This document shows positions 26,653 through 34,579 of a stretch of DNA of 64,000 bases, in pieces. A program made the position numbers and the translations under genes. The stretch's first letter is position 1. The number at the start of each line of letters is the position of its first letter. Source of the stretch: Cyanobacterium stanieri PCC 7202 (GTDB lineage: Bacteria; Cyanobacteriota; Cyanobacteriia; Cyanobacteriales; Cyanobacteriaceae). The notes beneath the pieces were generated by a model. The model saw only the letters and a list, made by a program, of their open reading frames with translations. It searched no databases and was not told the DNA's origin. The stretch covers positions 2,303,547 through 2,367,546 of the forward strand of contig CP003940.1 in the NCBI GenBank assembly GCA_000317655.1, in the 5' to 3' direction.

Positions 26653-27765
26653 TTAAAATTGCTGCATAAATTTTTGATCAATATAATTTTTAAAAAACCA
26701 AAAAAAGCGAGATAACCAAGCAAAATCTCCCCAAATTGCCACGGCTTTTTTATCCCCTGTGCCAATTAAACTTAAATATAGGGATTGGGGATGATAGGGT
26801 TGGGGTTTTTGATATTTTAGTAACAATCGCCAATTGTTATATAAGGGCTTTCCTTGTTTGACGGCAAAAACTCCTGCTTTGGGACGAGGATAATTTTGTA
26901 TTGTCGCTATATCTCCCGTGGCAAAAATATTATCATGGGAGAGGGTTTGAAGAGTGTTTTTGACGAGAATAAAGCCTTTTTTGTCCAAACTTAAATTGGT
27001 TTTTTGTAACCACGGGGCAGGGGAGGAGTTGGTAACTAAAAAATGATAATTTCCTCTGATTTCTTTGCTTTGAGCAGAAATAATTTTATGGGGTAAGATT
27101 TGGACTATTTCAGTATTTAAGTAAAGATTAATTTTTTTGTCTATTAAAAGATTATGAAAAATGTTACTAGCGGTTTGGTTATGCTGACTTAATATTTTGC
27201 TTCCTCTATTGATAATATTGATAGTGACTTTTTCTTGATCAATTATATTTATTAATTGTTGGCGCATATTGAGTGCTAATTCTACTCCTCCAGCACCTCC
27301 TCCAATAATATTTAAGGTAATATTTTCTTGGGGCTTTTGGCGACAGTTATCAAGAATATTGTGCCATTTTTCTAACAAAGTTGGTACTGGTTTGGCAGGG
27401 GTGGCATATTCTTTTGCTCCTTTGATGTTACTTTTATCGGGGGTACTACCGATGTCGATGGATAAAAAATCGTAGGGGATTATTTTTCCTGATGAGCAGG
27501 TAACTGTATTTTGAGTTGTGTTAATGTCAATTACTTGATCAATAATTAATTTAGTTTGGCTTTTTTTTGCTAATTTTTGTAGATCAATATGGGTCTGTTC
27601 AATGGTATAGTATCCCGCAATGTATCCGGGTAACATTCCCGAATAAGGGGTTTTTTCTACATCATTAATTAAGACAATTTTTACATTTTTTAATGGATTG
27701 TCGGCACACATTTTAAGGGCGATCGCATGGCTATGTCCACCACCAATTAGAACTAATTTTTGCAT
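26653..27765 (-). CDS. FAD/NAD(P)-dependent oxidoreductase, stand-alone relative of the SelD N-terminal domain
   Basis: A 370-residue flavoprotein of the NDH-2/pyridine nucleotide-disulfide reductase fold: an FAD GxGxxG-like start (LVLIGGGHSHAIAL), a second dinucleotide motif (NIIGGGAGGVELALNMR, about 150-166), and an ATGD FAD motif (NIFATGDIATI). The SGMLPGYIAGYYTIEQTHIDLQ stretch and the C-terminus (LSLIGTGDKKAVAIWGDFAWLSRFFWFFKNYID) match the flavoprotein domain that in many cyanobacteria is fused to selenophosphate synthetase SelD. Here it stands alone. Its ATG overlaps the kinase stop codon by one base, so the two are coupled. Substrate unknown; a quinone or sulfide role is possible. Confidence 0.78.
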   Translation of the reverse strand: MQKLVLIGGGHSHAIALKMCADNPLKNVKIVLINDVEKTPYSGMLPGYIAGYYTIEQTHIDLQKLAKKSQTKLIIDQVIDINTTQNTVTCSSGKIIPYDFLSIDIGSTPDKSNIKGAKEYATPAKPVPTLLEKWHNILDNCRQKPQENITLNIIGGGAGGVELALNMRQQLINIIDQEKVTINIINRGSKILSQHNQTASNIFHNLLIDKKINLYLNTEIVQILPHKIISAQSKEIRGNYHFLVTNSSPAPWLQKTNLSLDKKGFILVKNTLQTLSHDNIFATGDIATIQNYPRPKAGVFAVKQGKPLYNNWRLLLKYQKPQPYHPQSLYLSLIGTGDKKAVAIWGDFAWLSRFFWFFKNYIDQKFMQQF

Positions 27766-28862
27766 TAGGAATTATGGCAAATTTTAGGAATATTAATTAT
27801 AAACTTTGTACCCTTATTTTCTTCACTTTCCACATGAATATCTCCCCCATGAATTTCCACTGCTTTTTTAACGATAGATAACCCCAAACCGTTTCCTTTA
27901 ATGCCTCCGACATTATCAGCCCTTTCAAATAGTTGAAATAACTTATGTTTATAATTGTCAGGAATACCAATACCATAATCTTGGACAATGAGGAAAAAAT
28001 GATCTCGATCGCACTGTAAAGTTAAATCAATCTTTCCTCCATCAGGAGAATATTTAATGGCATTGGAAATTAAATTATTGAGGATATGATGCAACATTTT
28101 TTTATCCAAATAAGCATCATAGGAAGAATGTTGACAGTTAAAATTAATGGTGTGTTTATCGGTCAAATTATTATGCTCATCCACCAAACTTTGTAAAAAT
28201 TGAACTAAATCAAATTCATCTGGATATAGGGTAATTTTTCCCTCCTCTGCCTTACTAATCAATAACAAATCCTCCAAGGAATCATTCATTTCATCGATGG
28301 CACTTCTAATAAAATTAAAATATCTTTCTTTCTTATCTGTAGATAACTTATCTCCATAATCTTTGATTAATTCTGTATATCCCAAAATACTGGTAAGAGG
28401 CGCTCTTAAATCATGGGAAGCGGTGGCAAGGGCTTGGGTTTTAATCTTATTCAACTTTTCTTGCTTCAATAAGTTTGATTCCCTACGGTTATCCTCTGCA
28501 AACTTAGCTAAAGCGATGGTAATAGTGGTGGTAATATCAGCAATTTTGTATGGTTTGACCAAATATCCATAGGCAGGAATTTGTTGAGCCCTTTGTAAAG
28601 TTTCTGGATCTGCATAGGCACTTAAATACACAATGGGAATTTTGCATTCTTGATATATTTCGTGGGCTGCCGTAATACCATCCATAGATCCTTTAAGCAT
28701 AATATCCATCAAAATCAAATCAGGTGAAGACTCCCTCGCCTTATTAATTGCCTTTTCTCCCGTACTAACAATACCAATCACTTCATATCCCAATTTTTTT
28801 AAATCTAGGGAGAGACTTTCGGCTGCGATCAACTCATCTTCAACTATCAGAATTCTGTGCAT
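27765..28862 (-). CDS. REC-HisKA-HATPase response regulator/histidine kinase
   Basis: A 365-residue protein with a receiver first (phospho-acceptor Asp53 in LILMDIMLKGSMDG, and the YGYLVKPY lysine loop) and a kinase after it (His150 in SHDLRAPLTSILGYTEL, then HATPase N, G1 and G2 boxes). With no membrane helix and no other sensor, it probably takes phosphate from an upstream kinase and relays it, like other cyanobacterial REC-HK proteins. I chose ATG 28862; a TTG 42 bases upstream is possible but would precede the conserved MHRILIVEDE start. Coupled to the flavoprotein gene by a TAATG overlap. Confidence 0.88.
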   Translation of the reverse strand: MHRILIVEDELIAAESLSLDLKKLGYEVIGIVSTGEKAINKARESSPDLILMDIMLKGSMDGITAAHEIYQECKIPIVYLSAYADPETLQRAQQIPAYGYLVKPYKIADITTTITIALAKFAEDNRRESNLLKQEKLNKIKTQALATASHDLRAPLTSILGYTELIKDYGDKLSTDKKERYFNFIRSAIDEMNDSLEDLLLISKAEEGKITLYPDEFDLVQFLQSLVDEHNNLTDKHTINFNCQHSSYDAYLDKKMLHHILNNLISNAIKYSPDGGKIDLTLQCDRDHFFLIVQDYGIGIPDNYKHKLFQLFERADNVGGIKGNGLGLSIVKKAVEIHGGDIHVESEENKGTKFIINIPKICHNS

Positions 28863-29198
28863 GACCCTTTGAGATGGTAACTTTTTCAAGATTGTCCTAA
28901 TCAAAAAGACAATTTTTTATTCTTACCTAGATTATATTCTTTCACCGTGATCTTAATTTGATTTTAAATATTAATTTTTGATCATAAATTAATATTATTT
29001 GATGTTGGTACTATTTTATGATAATATGCTTTATATAATCAAAATCTGTGCAAAACGTAGTATAATTGTAACTATGTATATTACAAAAAGATGTTAATCA
29101 AAGCCATGAAAAATCAAACAATTCCAGCAGAATGATATATTTACTTATAGGGGAAATGATTTAACATTTCGGAATTATAAAAAATTATTTGTTACACC
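28863..29198. other. 336-bp AT-rich divergent intergenic region
   Basis: Separates the minus-strand REC-kinase from plus-strand mrp and should contain both promoters. I see a perfect TATAAT at 29061-29066 on the plus strand without a good -35 box, and an 8-bp inverted repeat ATTAATTT/AAATTAAT near 28970-28993. No coding ORF. Confidence 0.45.
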
Positions 29199-30260
29199 AT
29201 GGTTGATACCCAATCTGTTTTAGAAGTTTTAAAACCAGTTCAAGATCCCGAATTACAAAAAAGTTTAGTGGAACTGAACATGATTCGCAACGTTAAGGTA
29301 GAGGGGGGAGATGTAAGTTTTACCCTTGTGCTAACTACCCCTTCTTGTCCTTTGAGGGAGTTTATTGTGGAGGACTGTGAAAAAGCTGTTAAAACCTTGT
29401 CAGGGGTAGAAAAGGTATTGGTGGAAGTGACGGCAGAAACACCTGCCCAAAAGCCTTTGCCCGATCGCACCTCCGTTGATAAAGTAAAGAATATTATTGC
29501 CATTTCCAGTGGTAAGGGAGGGGTAGGAAAAAGTACCGTGGCGGTGAATGTGGCGATCGCCCTTGCCAAAGCAGGATCAAAAGTTGGGCTATTAGATGCA
29601 GACATATATGGCCCTAATGCACCCACCATGCTAGGGTTATTAGATGCCCCCATCAACGTCACCAAATCGCCCACGGGGGATATTTTAGAACCCCTTTTTA
29701 ATCATGGTATCAAGATGGTATCCATGGGCTTTTTAATCGATCCAGATCAGCCCGTAATGTGGCGTGGACCAATGTTAAACGGTATTATTCGCCAATTTTT
29801 ATACCAAGTAAACTGGGGCGACTTAGACTATTTGATTGTGGATATGCCCCCCGGCACAGGAGATGCTCAATTAACCCTAGCCCAAGCAGTACCCCTAGCA
29901 GGTGCAGTAATTGTGACTACCCCCCAAACCGTATCCCTGCAAGATGCTCGTCGTGGTTTAAAAATGTTTGAGCAATTGGGAACCAATATCCTTGGCATCG
30001 TCGAGAATATGAGTTATTTTATCCCCCCCGACATAGAAAATCGTACCTACGACATTTTTGGCTCAGGGGGAGGAGAAAAAGCCTCCCAAGAATTACAAGT
30101 GCCTCTATTGGGTTGTATTCCCATTGAAATGTCTGTAAGAGAAGGAGGAGACAATGGTATTCCCGTTACCATAGCTTATCCCGAGTCGGAGTCTGCCAAA
30201 GCCTTGGAAAAAATTGCCCAACAAATAGCCGCCAAAGTATCCGTGATGGCTCTAGCATAA
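29199..30260 (+). CDS. mrp: Mrp/ApbC-type P-loop ATPase, Fe-S cluster carrier
   Basis: A 353-residue protein with an N-terminal MIP18-like domain (about 1-80: VLEVLKPVQDPELQKSLVELNMI, TTPSCPLREF) and a MinD/NBP35-type ATPase domain with deviant Walker A SSGKGGVGKST (about 104-114), LLDADIYGPNAPTMLG and VDMPPGTGDAQLT. The family carries and transfers Fe-S clusters. The CxxC pair that holds the cluster in many ApbC/Mrp proteins is absent from the expected place (ENMSYFIPPDIENRTYDIFG), so cluster binding may rely on other cysteines. Followed by an 18-bp palindrome. Confidence 0.92.
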   Translation: MVDTQSVLEVLKPVQDPELQKSLVELNMIRNVKVEGGDVSFTLVLTTPSCPLREFIVEDCEKAVKTLSGVEKVLVEVTAETPAQKPLPDRTSVDKVKNIIAISSGKGGVGKSTVAVNVAIALAKAGSKVGLLDADIYGPNAPTMLGLLDAPINVTKSPTGDILEPLFNHGIKMVSMGFLIDPDQPVMWRGPMLNGIIRQFLYQVNWGDLDYLIVDMPPGTGDAQLTLAQAVPLAGAVIVTTPQTVSLQDARRGLKMFEQLGTNILGIVENMSYFIPPDIENRTYDIFGSGGGEKASQELQVPLLGCIPIEMSVREGGDNGIPVTIAYPESESAKALEKIAQQIAAKVSVMALA

Positions 30261-30282
30261 AATCCTACTTTGTTATTTTCAC

Positions 30283-30300
30283 AAGGGGTTTAAACCCCTT
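30283..30300. repeat. 18-bp perfect palindrome between convergent genes
   Basis: AAGGGGTTTAAACCCCTT is fully self-complementary. It lies 23 bp after the mrp stop and 15 bp before the end of the convergent Uma2 gene, so it may serve as a bidirectional terminator, although no T-run follows directly. Confidence 0.55.
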
Positions 30301-30314
30301 ACCTCCCTGATAAC

Positions 30315-30878
30315 CTAAAAATTTAACCATCCAAAAACCTCCCCAAGGGTGAGGCTCAAATCTGACACAAAATTAGGCACGGGTAAAACATCATCATTCA
30401 CATCAAAAGCCTTTACTTTGTCAGGAAAATAAGCAAAAATTGTCTTTTGTTCAGGATCAATTATCCACGCTAACTGACAACCTTCCTCAAGGCACCGTAG
30501 AATTTTTTTGATAATTAAACTCTGACTTTGTTCGGGAGATAATATTTCAATCATCCAATCAGGGGCAACATTTACCACATTACCAATATCCCCATTTTCA
30601 TCCCTAGGAATATGCTCATAGGTTAACACTACTATATCAGGGATGATAGATTTTCCGCCAAAAGTACACCTTAATTCAGTAAACGCAAAACCAATTTTCT
30701 TCGGCTTAAGAATTGAATTAATAGTTGTAGCCAACTCGACTTGAATAATACTATGTTTTCCTTGGGGCATAGGTTTAGTCGTAATTTTATTATCAAAAAA
30801 TTCCTGTGCTGGTTTAGTCTCTGGAAGTTCAAGAAAATCCTCTAAACTAACTGTTTTATTTTCAATGACAGTAACCAT
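30315..30878 (-). CDS. Uma2-family (DUF820) restriction-fold nuclease
   Basis: A 187-residue protein of the Uma2 family, abundant in cyanobacteria and built on a PD-(D/E)xK fold. Visible: the N-terminal SLEDFLELPETKPAQEFFDNKI, the acidic site in SIIPDIVVL, and DWMIEILSPEQS with the conserved E-I-L-S, then CLEEGCQLAWIIDPEQKTIFAY. The ATG at 30878 is preferred over one 18 bases upstream because MVTVIENK is the usual kind of start. Biological role of the family is unsettled; nuclease activity is inferred from fold and residues. Confidence 0.82.
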   Translation of the reverse strand: MVTVIENKTVSLEDFLELPETKPAQEFFDNKITTKPMPQGKHSIIQVELATTINSILKPKKIGFAFTELRCTFGGKSIIPDIVVLTYEHIPRDENGDIGNVVNVAPDWMIEILSPEQSQSLIIKKILRCLEEGCQLAWIIDPEQKTIFAYFPDKVKAFDVNDDVLPVPNFVSDLSLTLGEVFGWLNF

Positions 30879-31033
30879 AGATTTTACCCTGTACAATATT
30901 TACCCTACAATTATTATAATTCTCCATATTGATAGAAGATAGCGGAAACTGCAATTCCAAAGGTACTAGCTAGTAACACTCGATTAAAATGGACATAGAA
31001 ACATAACTCATCTCTGACGACTTCTATGATCCC

Positions 31034-33988
31034 ATGAATACAAAAAATATAACCCTTCACCTTGTTATCCTCGCTTCCCTAAGTCTTTGGAATGTGTCAC
31101 CCTGCCGAGGAATAAATTTGAAAGATCAAATTTCGCCACAATTTCTTGATAGTAAACGATCCCAAGATATTTTGATCGCCCAAAATCAAGAAAATGATCC
31201 CTTTGCCATTCCCCGAATGCTCAACACTCAGGGGATAAGATTATTTAACGAGGGAAAATATGAACAAGCCATAATGATGATAGAAAAAGCCCTCTCCATG
31301 ACTAGAGAAATATTTGGAGATAAACACCTATACACCGCCACAATCATCAATAACTTAGGGTCAGTTTATCATCAAATAGGAGCCTACGATCGCGCCGAAA
31401 ACCTATATCAAGAATCCTTAAACATCAGAAAAGAATTAGTAGAAGAAAATCATATTTCCCTTGCTCGCTCCTATAATAACCTTGCAACCTTATACTCAGA
31501 CCAAGGAGATTATCAAAGAGCAAAGCCTTTATTTCAACAAGCCTTAAGCATATTCCAAGAAAACCAAGGTAATCAGCATCCTGAAACCCTTACCATAATT
31601 AATAATTTAGCGATTCTCCACCAAGAATTAGAAGACTATCAACAGGCAGAATCTTTTTTTTATATAGCCCTCGCTACTCGTATGGAAATTTTAGGCATTA
31701 ATCACCCTGAAACCCTACAAACCCTCAATGATTTAGGTACTTTATATCGAATTCAAGGAAACTACGCAGATGCTGAAGAGATTATGCAACAGGCGTTGGA
31801 AATTGCGAGGGAATTATTTGATGAAACTGATTATCAACTTGCCATTGTTTTAAATAATTTAGCTTTATTACGTACAAATCAAAACTACTATCAAGAAGCA
31901 GAATCCCTTTATGAACAAGCCCTAAATATTACGAGACAAGTATTGGGGAATAACCATGATCGAACAGCCTCTTTATTAAATAATTTAGGTATGAACTATG
32001 TTTATCAGGGTAAATATCCCCCTGCCCAACAGGCACTGACAGAAGCAGTGACAATTCTTGAGCAGGTATTTGGTGAAAAACATCCGAGTGTTGGTGTTAC
32101 CCTCAACAATTTAGGTTTGTTACATACCCGTCAGGGCAATTTTCAGGAAGCCGAATTAGTCCATACTAAATCTTTAGAGTTAAGCAGGGAAATTTTTGGT
32201 CATAGACACATTCAAACCCGTAATAGTTTACATAATTTGGCGGGATTATATTGGGCAGATAATCGTTTACCTCTTGCGGTGGATTATCTAACTCAGAGTA
32301 TGGATATTGAGGAAGAGAAGATCAGTTATTTTCTCCATAATATTGGTGATGAATCCCGTAAACAAGCATATATGGAAAGTCTGTATATTTCCACAAATTG
32401 GGCGATGGATTTACATCTAAATTTTATGGCAGATGATCATCGGGCGAGAGAGTTAGCTATAAATACTATTTTAAGACGTAAAGGTCGTGTTTTGGATGTC
32501 GTCAGTAATATGATGGCGACTTTACAAAACTCAGAAAATCCCACCATTGAGGCTTTATTTGAAGATTTGGCACAAAGGAGGAGTGAATTGGCTTTGATGA
32601 CTTTTCAGGGGGTAGGGGAAGGTAATCTGAGACTTTATCAGGAAAGGGTGAATCGGTTGGAGCTAGAAATTCGTAGTTTGGAAACGGATTTATCCAATCT
32701 TAGTGCGGAATTTGAAATGATTAATCAGGAGATTGATTGGCAAGGGGTACAGAAGAAAATTCCTGATGGGGCGCTTTTGTTGGAATATATGGTTTATACT
32801 CCTTTTGATGTGGAATCCCATGGCTGGAAGTCTACCCGTTATGGGGTGTATGTAATGGGTAATGATGGTTTACCCCAAGGGATTGATTTAGGGGAAACAC
32901 AGGAGATTGACGAGTTGATTTCCCAGTGGCGAGATTATCTAGGCTGGGCAACTTTCCATGGGGATGAGGAGTTATTACGGCAGGAAATGTTGGCGGAGTT
33001 GGCCCCAAGGTTATATGAATTAATTTTTGAGCCTCTTTTGCCTTGGATGGAAGGGAATGAGCAGATTTTGATTGCTCCTGATAGTCAGTTAAATTTAATT
33101 CCTTTTGCGGCATTGCAGGATGGGGAGGGGCGTTATTTGTTGGAGGATTATTCTATTAGTTATCTCACCAGTGGTAGGGATTTGTTACGGTTGCAAAATC
33201 AATGGGAATCTCAATCTCCTGCGGTGATGGTGGGTAATCCTAGTTATGATTTACATTCCCCTGATGGGCTGATTTTTCGGGGAGGAAGTGGGCAACGTTC
33301 TTTTGATTTGCGAGGTTTGGCTGGTTGTTGTGAGGCTTTACCGGGTACGGCGGAGGAGGTAAGGGCGATCGCACCTTTGTTTGAAAATGTAAGGATATAT
33401 GTGGAGGATGAAGCGTTAGCAAAGAATATTGTAAATGTCCAAGGGCCTGAAATATTACATCTGGCTACCCATGGTTTCTTTTTGCCTGATGTATCTATGG
33501 AGTTACCTGATAATCTGGGTTTTGGCAATGAGCAAACTCCTATAAGTGGCACAGAAAATCCCCTGTTACGCTCAGGATTAGCGTTTGCTGGATTTAACCC
33601 CGCTACCAATCAACTCGAAGGGGCGCTCACGGCTTTGGATATTTCTAGTTTGAATCTTTGGGGTACTCAATTGGTTACTCTATCTGCCTGTCAGACAGGG
33701 GTGGGGGAGGTGAGGAATGGTGAAGGGGTATATGGTTTACGAAGGGCTTTGGTATTGGCAGGGGCGCAAACCCAAGTGATGAGTCTTTGGAATGTGGATG
33801 ATATGGCAACTAAACACTTGATGGTTAATTATTATCAACGTTTGAGTAATGGGGAAGGGCGATCACAGGCACTCCGTCAAGTACAATTAGAAATGTTGAA
33901 TAGTCCTAACTATAATAGTCCTTATTATTGGTCTGCTTTTACTCTCTCAGGGAATTGGCATAATGTCCCATCGTCTTCTGAAATATAA
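31034..33988 (+). CDS. secreted TPR-CHAT protease-like protein
   Basis: A 984-residue protein: a probable signal peptide (about 1-27), about nine TPR units of the 42-residue kinesin-light-chain type (about 60-440, repeated ALxIxREIFGxxHP and NNLAxLYxxQGxYxxAExLY), a helical linker with a coiled coil (about 500-560) and a C-terminal CHAT domain (about 690-980). The caspase-like dyad is intact: His813 in LHLATHGFF and Cys886 in LSACQTGVGE. CHAT proteins are caspase-related peptidases; TPR-CHAT proteins are common in cyanobacteria with unknown targets. No Csx29- or gasdermin-type partner is adjacent. Flanked downstream by a duplicated gcvP end. Confidence 0.88.
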   Translation: MNTKNITLHLVILASLSLWNVSPCRGINLKDQISPQFLDSKRSQDILIAQNQENDPFAIPRMLNTQGIRLFNEGKYEQAIMMIEKALSMTREIFGDKHLYTATIINNLGSVYHQIGAYDRAENLYQESLNIRKELVEENHISLARSYNNLATLYSDQGDYQRAKPLFQQALSIFQENQGNQHPETLTIINNLAILHQELEDYQQAESFFYIALATRMEILGINHPETLQTLNDLGTLYRIQGNYADAEEIMQQALEIARELFDETDYQLAIVLNNLALLRTNQNYYQEAESLYEQALNITRQVLGNNHDRTASLLNNLGMNYVYQGKYPPAQQALTEAVTILEQVFGEKHPSVGVTLNNLGLLHTRQGNFQEAELVHTKSLELSREIFGHRHIQTRNSLHNLAGLYWADNRLPLAVDYLTQSMDIEEEKISYFLHNIGDESRKQAYMESLYISTNWAMDLHLNFMADDHRARELAINTILRRKGRVLDVVSNMMATLQNSENPTIEALFEDLAQRRSELALMTFQGVGEGNLRLYQERVNRLELEIRSLETDLSNLSAEFEMINQEIDWQGVQKKIPDGALLLEYMVYTPFDVESHGWKSTRYGVYVMGNDGLPQGIDLGETQEIDELISQWRDYLGWATFHGDEELLRQEMLAELAPRLYELIFEPLLPWMEGNEQILIAPDSQLNLIPFAALQDGEGRYLLEDYSISYLTSGRDLLRLQNQWESQSPAVMVGNPSYDLHSPDGLIFRGGSGQRSFDLRGLAGCCEALPGTAEEVRAIAPLFENVRIYVEDEALAKNIVNVQGPEILHLATHGFFLPDVSMELPDNLGFGNEQTPISGTENPLLRSGLAFAGFNPATNQLEGALTALDISSLNLWGTQLVTLSACQTGVGEVRNGEGVYGLRRALVLAGAQTQVMSLWNVDDMATKHLMVNYYQRLSNGEGRSQALRQVQLEMLNSPNYNSPYYWSAFTLSGNWHNVPSSSEI

Positions 33989-33996
33989 AATCTCCA

Positions 33997-34041
33997 ATAA
34001 TTTTCCATACCTATACAAGAACAGAATAAGTTGCGATCGCC
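33997..34041. repeat. direct repeat of the gcvP 3' end, copy 1
   Basis: These 45 bases match 34586-34630, the final codons of gcvP plus its stop region, at 42 of 45 positions. This copy lies just after the CHAT gene and encodes nothing on its own. The 544 bp between the copies contain the RelE-like toxin-antitoxin pair. Confidence 0.8.
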
Positions 34042-34065
34042 ATTAAACTCTATTTATAAAGTAGT

Positions 34066-34317
34066 TCACTTAATTAAATTATCATATTGGGCATGAGTGC
34101 CAATCCAAAACCACAAAATACCATCTTTTACTTCAATTGCCAACGCCCGATGATTTTTTCCTACTCTCACAGACCAGTATTTATTAACTTTTTTAAAATG
34201 TAAAGAAGGATGTTGAGGATTAGTTTTTAATAATTGATAAGAAGCATTTGCTATTTGTTGAATATTTGTAGGTAATCTATCATAATATAACCAGAACTTA
34301 CGGTTAGTATAGTGCAT
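34066..34317 (-). CDS. RelE/ParE-family toxin
   Basis: An 83-residue basic protein with the RelE-fold pattern: an N-terminal FWLYYDRLPTNIQQIANASYQLLKTNP helix pair, the HPSLHFKKVNKYWSVRVGKNHRALAIEVKDGILWFWIGTHAQYDNL strand block with conserved R-V-G-x-x-H-R-A and W-I-G-T-H. RelE-type toxins cleave mRNA on the ribosome. Its ATG overlaps the antitoxin stop by one base (TAATG), the usual antitoxin-first coupling. Confidence 0.82.
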   Translation of the reverse strand: MHYTNRKFWLYYDRLPTNIQQIANASYQLLKTNPQHPSLHFKKVNKYWSVRVGKNHRALAIEVKDGILWFWIGTHAQYDNLIK

Positions 34318-34514
34318 TATATTTCTTGATAATTTCCCGCTTCAAATTCTGCAAGGGCTTCAGATGCTAAATTATCAAGTTTACCATCGATAATGTCTTG
34401 TTCCAATTGTTGATCCCATTGCTGGTAATCTAATTCAATTAACCAATCTTTTAATTTTTTAAAATCTTCTTGAGAAAGATTTAATATAGCTTTTTCAATT
34501 TGTTCGATTGTCAT
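34317..34514 (-). CDS. antitoxin partner of the RelE-like toxin
   Basis: A 65-residue acidic helical protein (TIEQIEKAILNLSQEDFKKLKDWLIELDYQQWDQQLEQDIIDGKLDNLASEALAEFEAGN). This is the small antitoxin type found in front of RelE/ParE toxins in cyanobacteria, where the C-terminal ALAEFEAG stretch wraps the toxin. One-base overlap with the toxin gene. Confidence 0.78.
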   Translation of the reverse strand: MTIEQIEKAILNLSQEDFKKLKDWLIELDYQQWDQQLEQDIIDGKLDNLASEALAEFEAGNYQEI

Positions 34515-34546
34515 AATTATTATTCAATTATTTTACTAATTGGAAA

Positions 34547-34568
34547 CCCCTTCCATATATGAAAGGGG
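34547..34568 (-). terminator. gcvP terminator hairpin
   Basis: CCCCTT and AAGGGG arms enclose a self-complementary CATATATG core; on the minus strand the hairpin starts about 12 bases after the gcvP stop and ends in TTT. On the plus strand it is followed by ATTTTTA as well, so it may work in both directions. Confidence 0.6.
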
Positions 34569-34579
34569 ATTTTTACATT

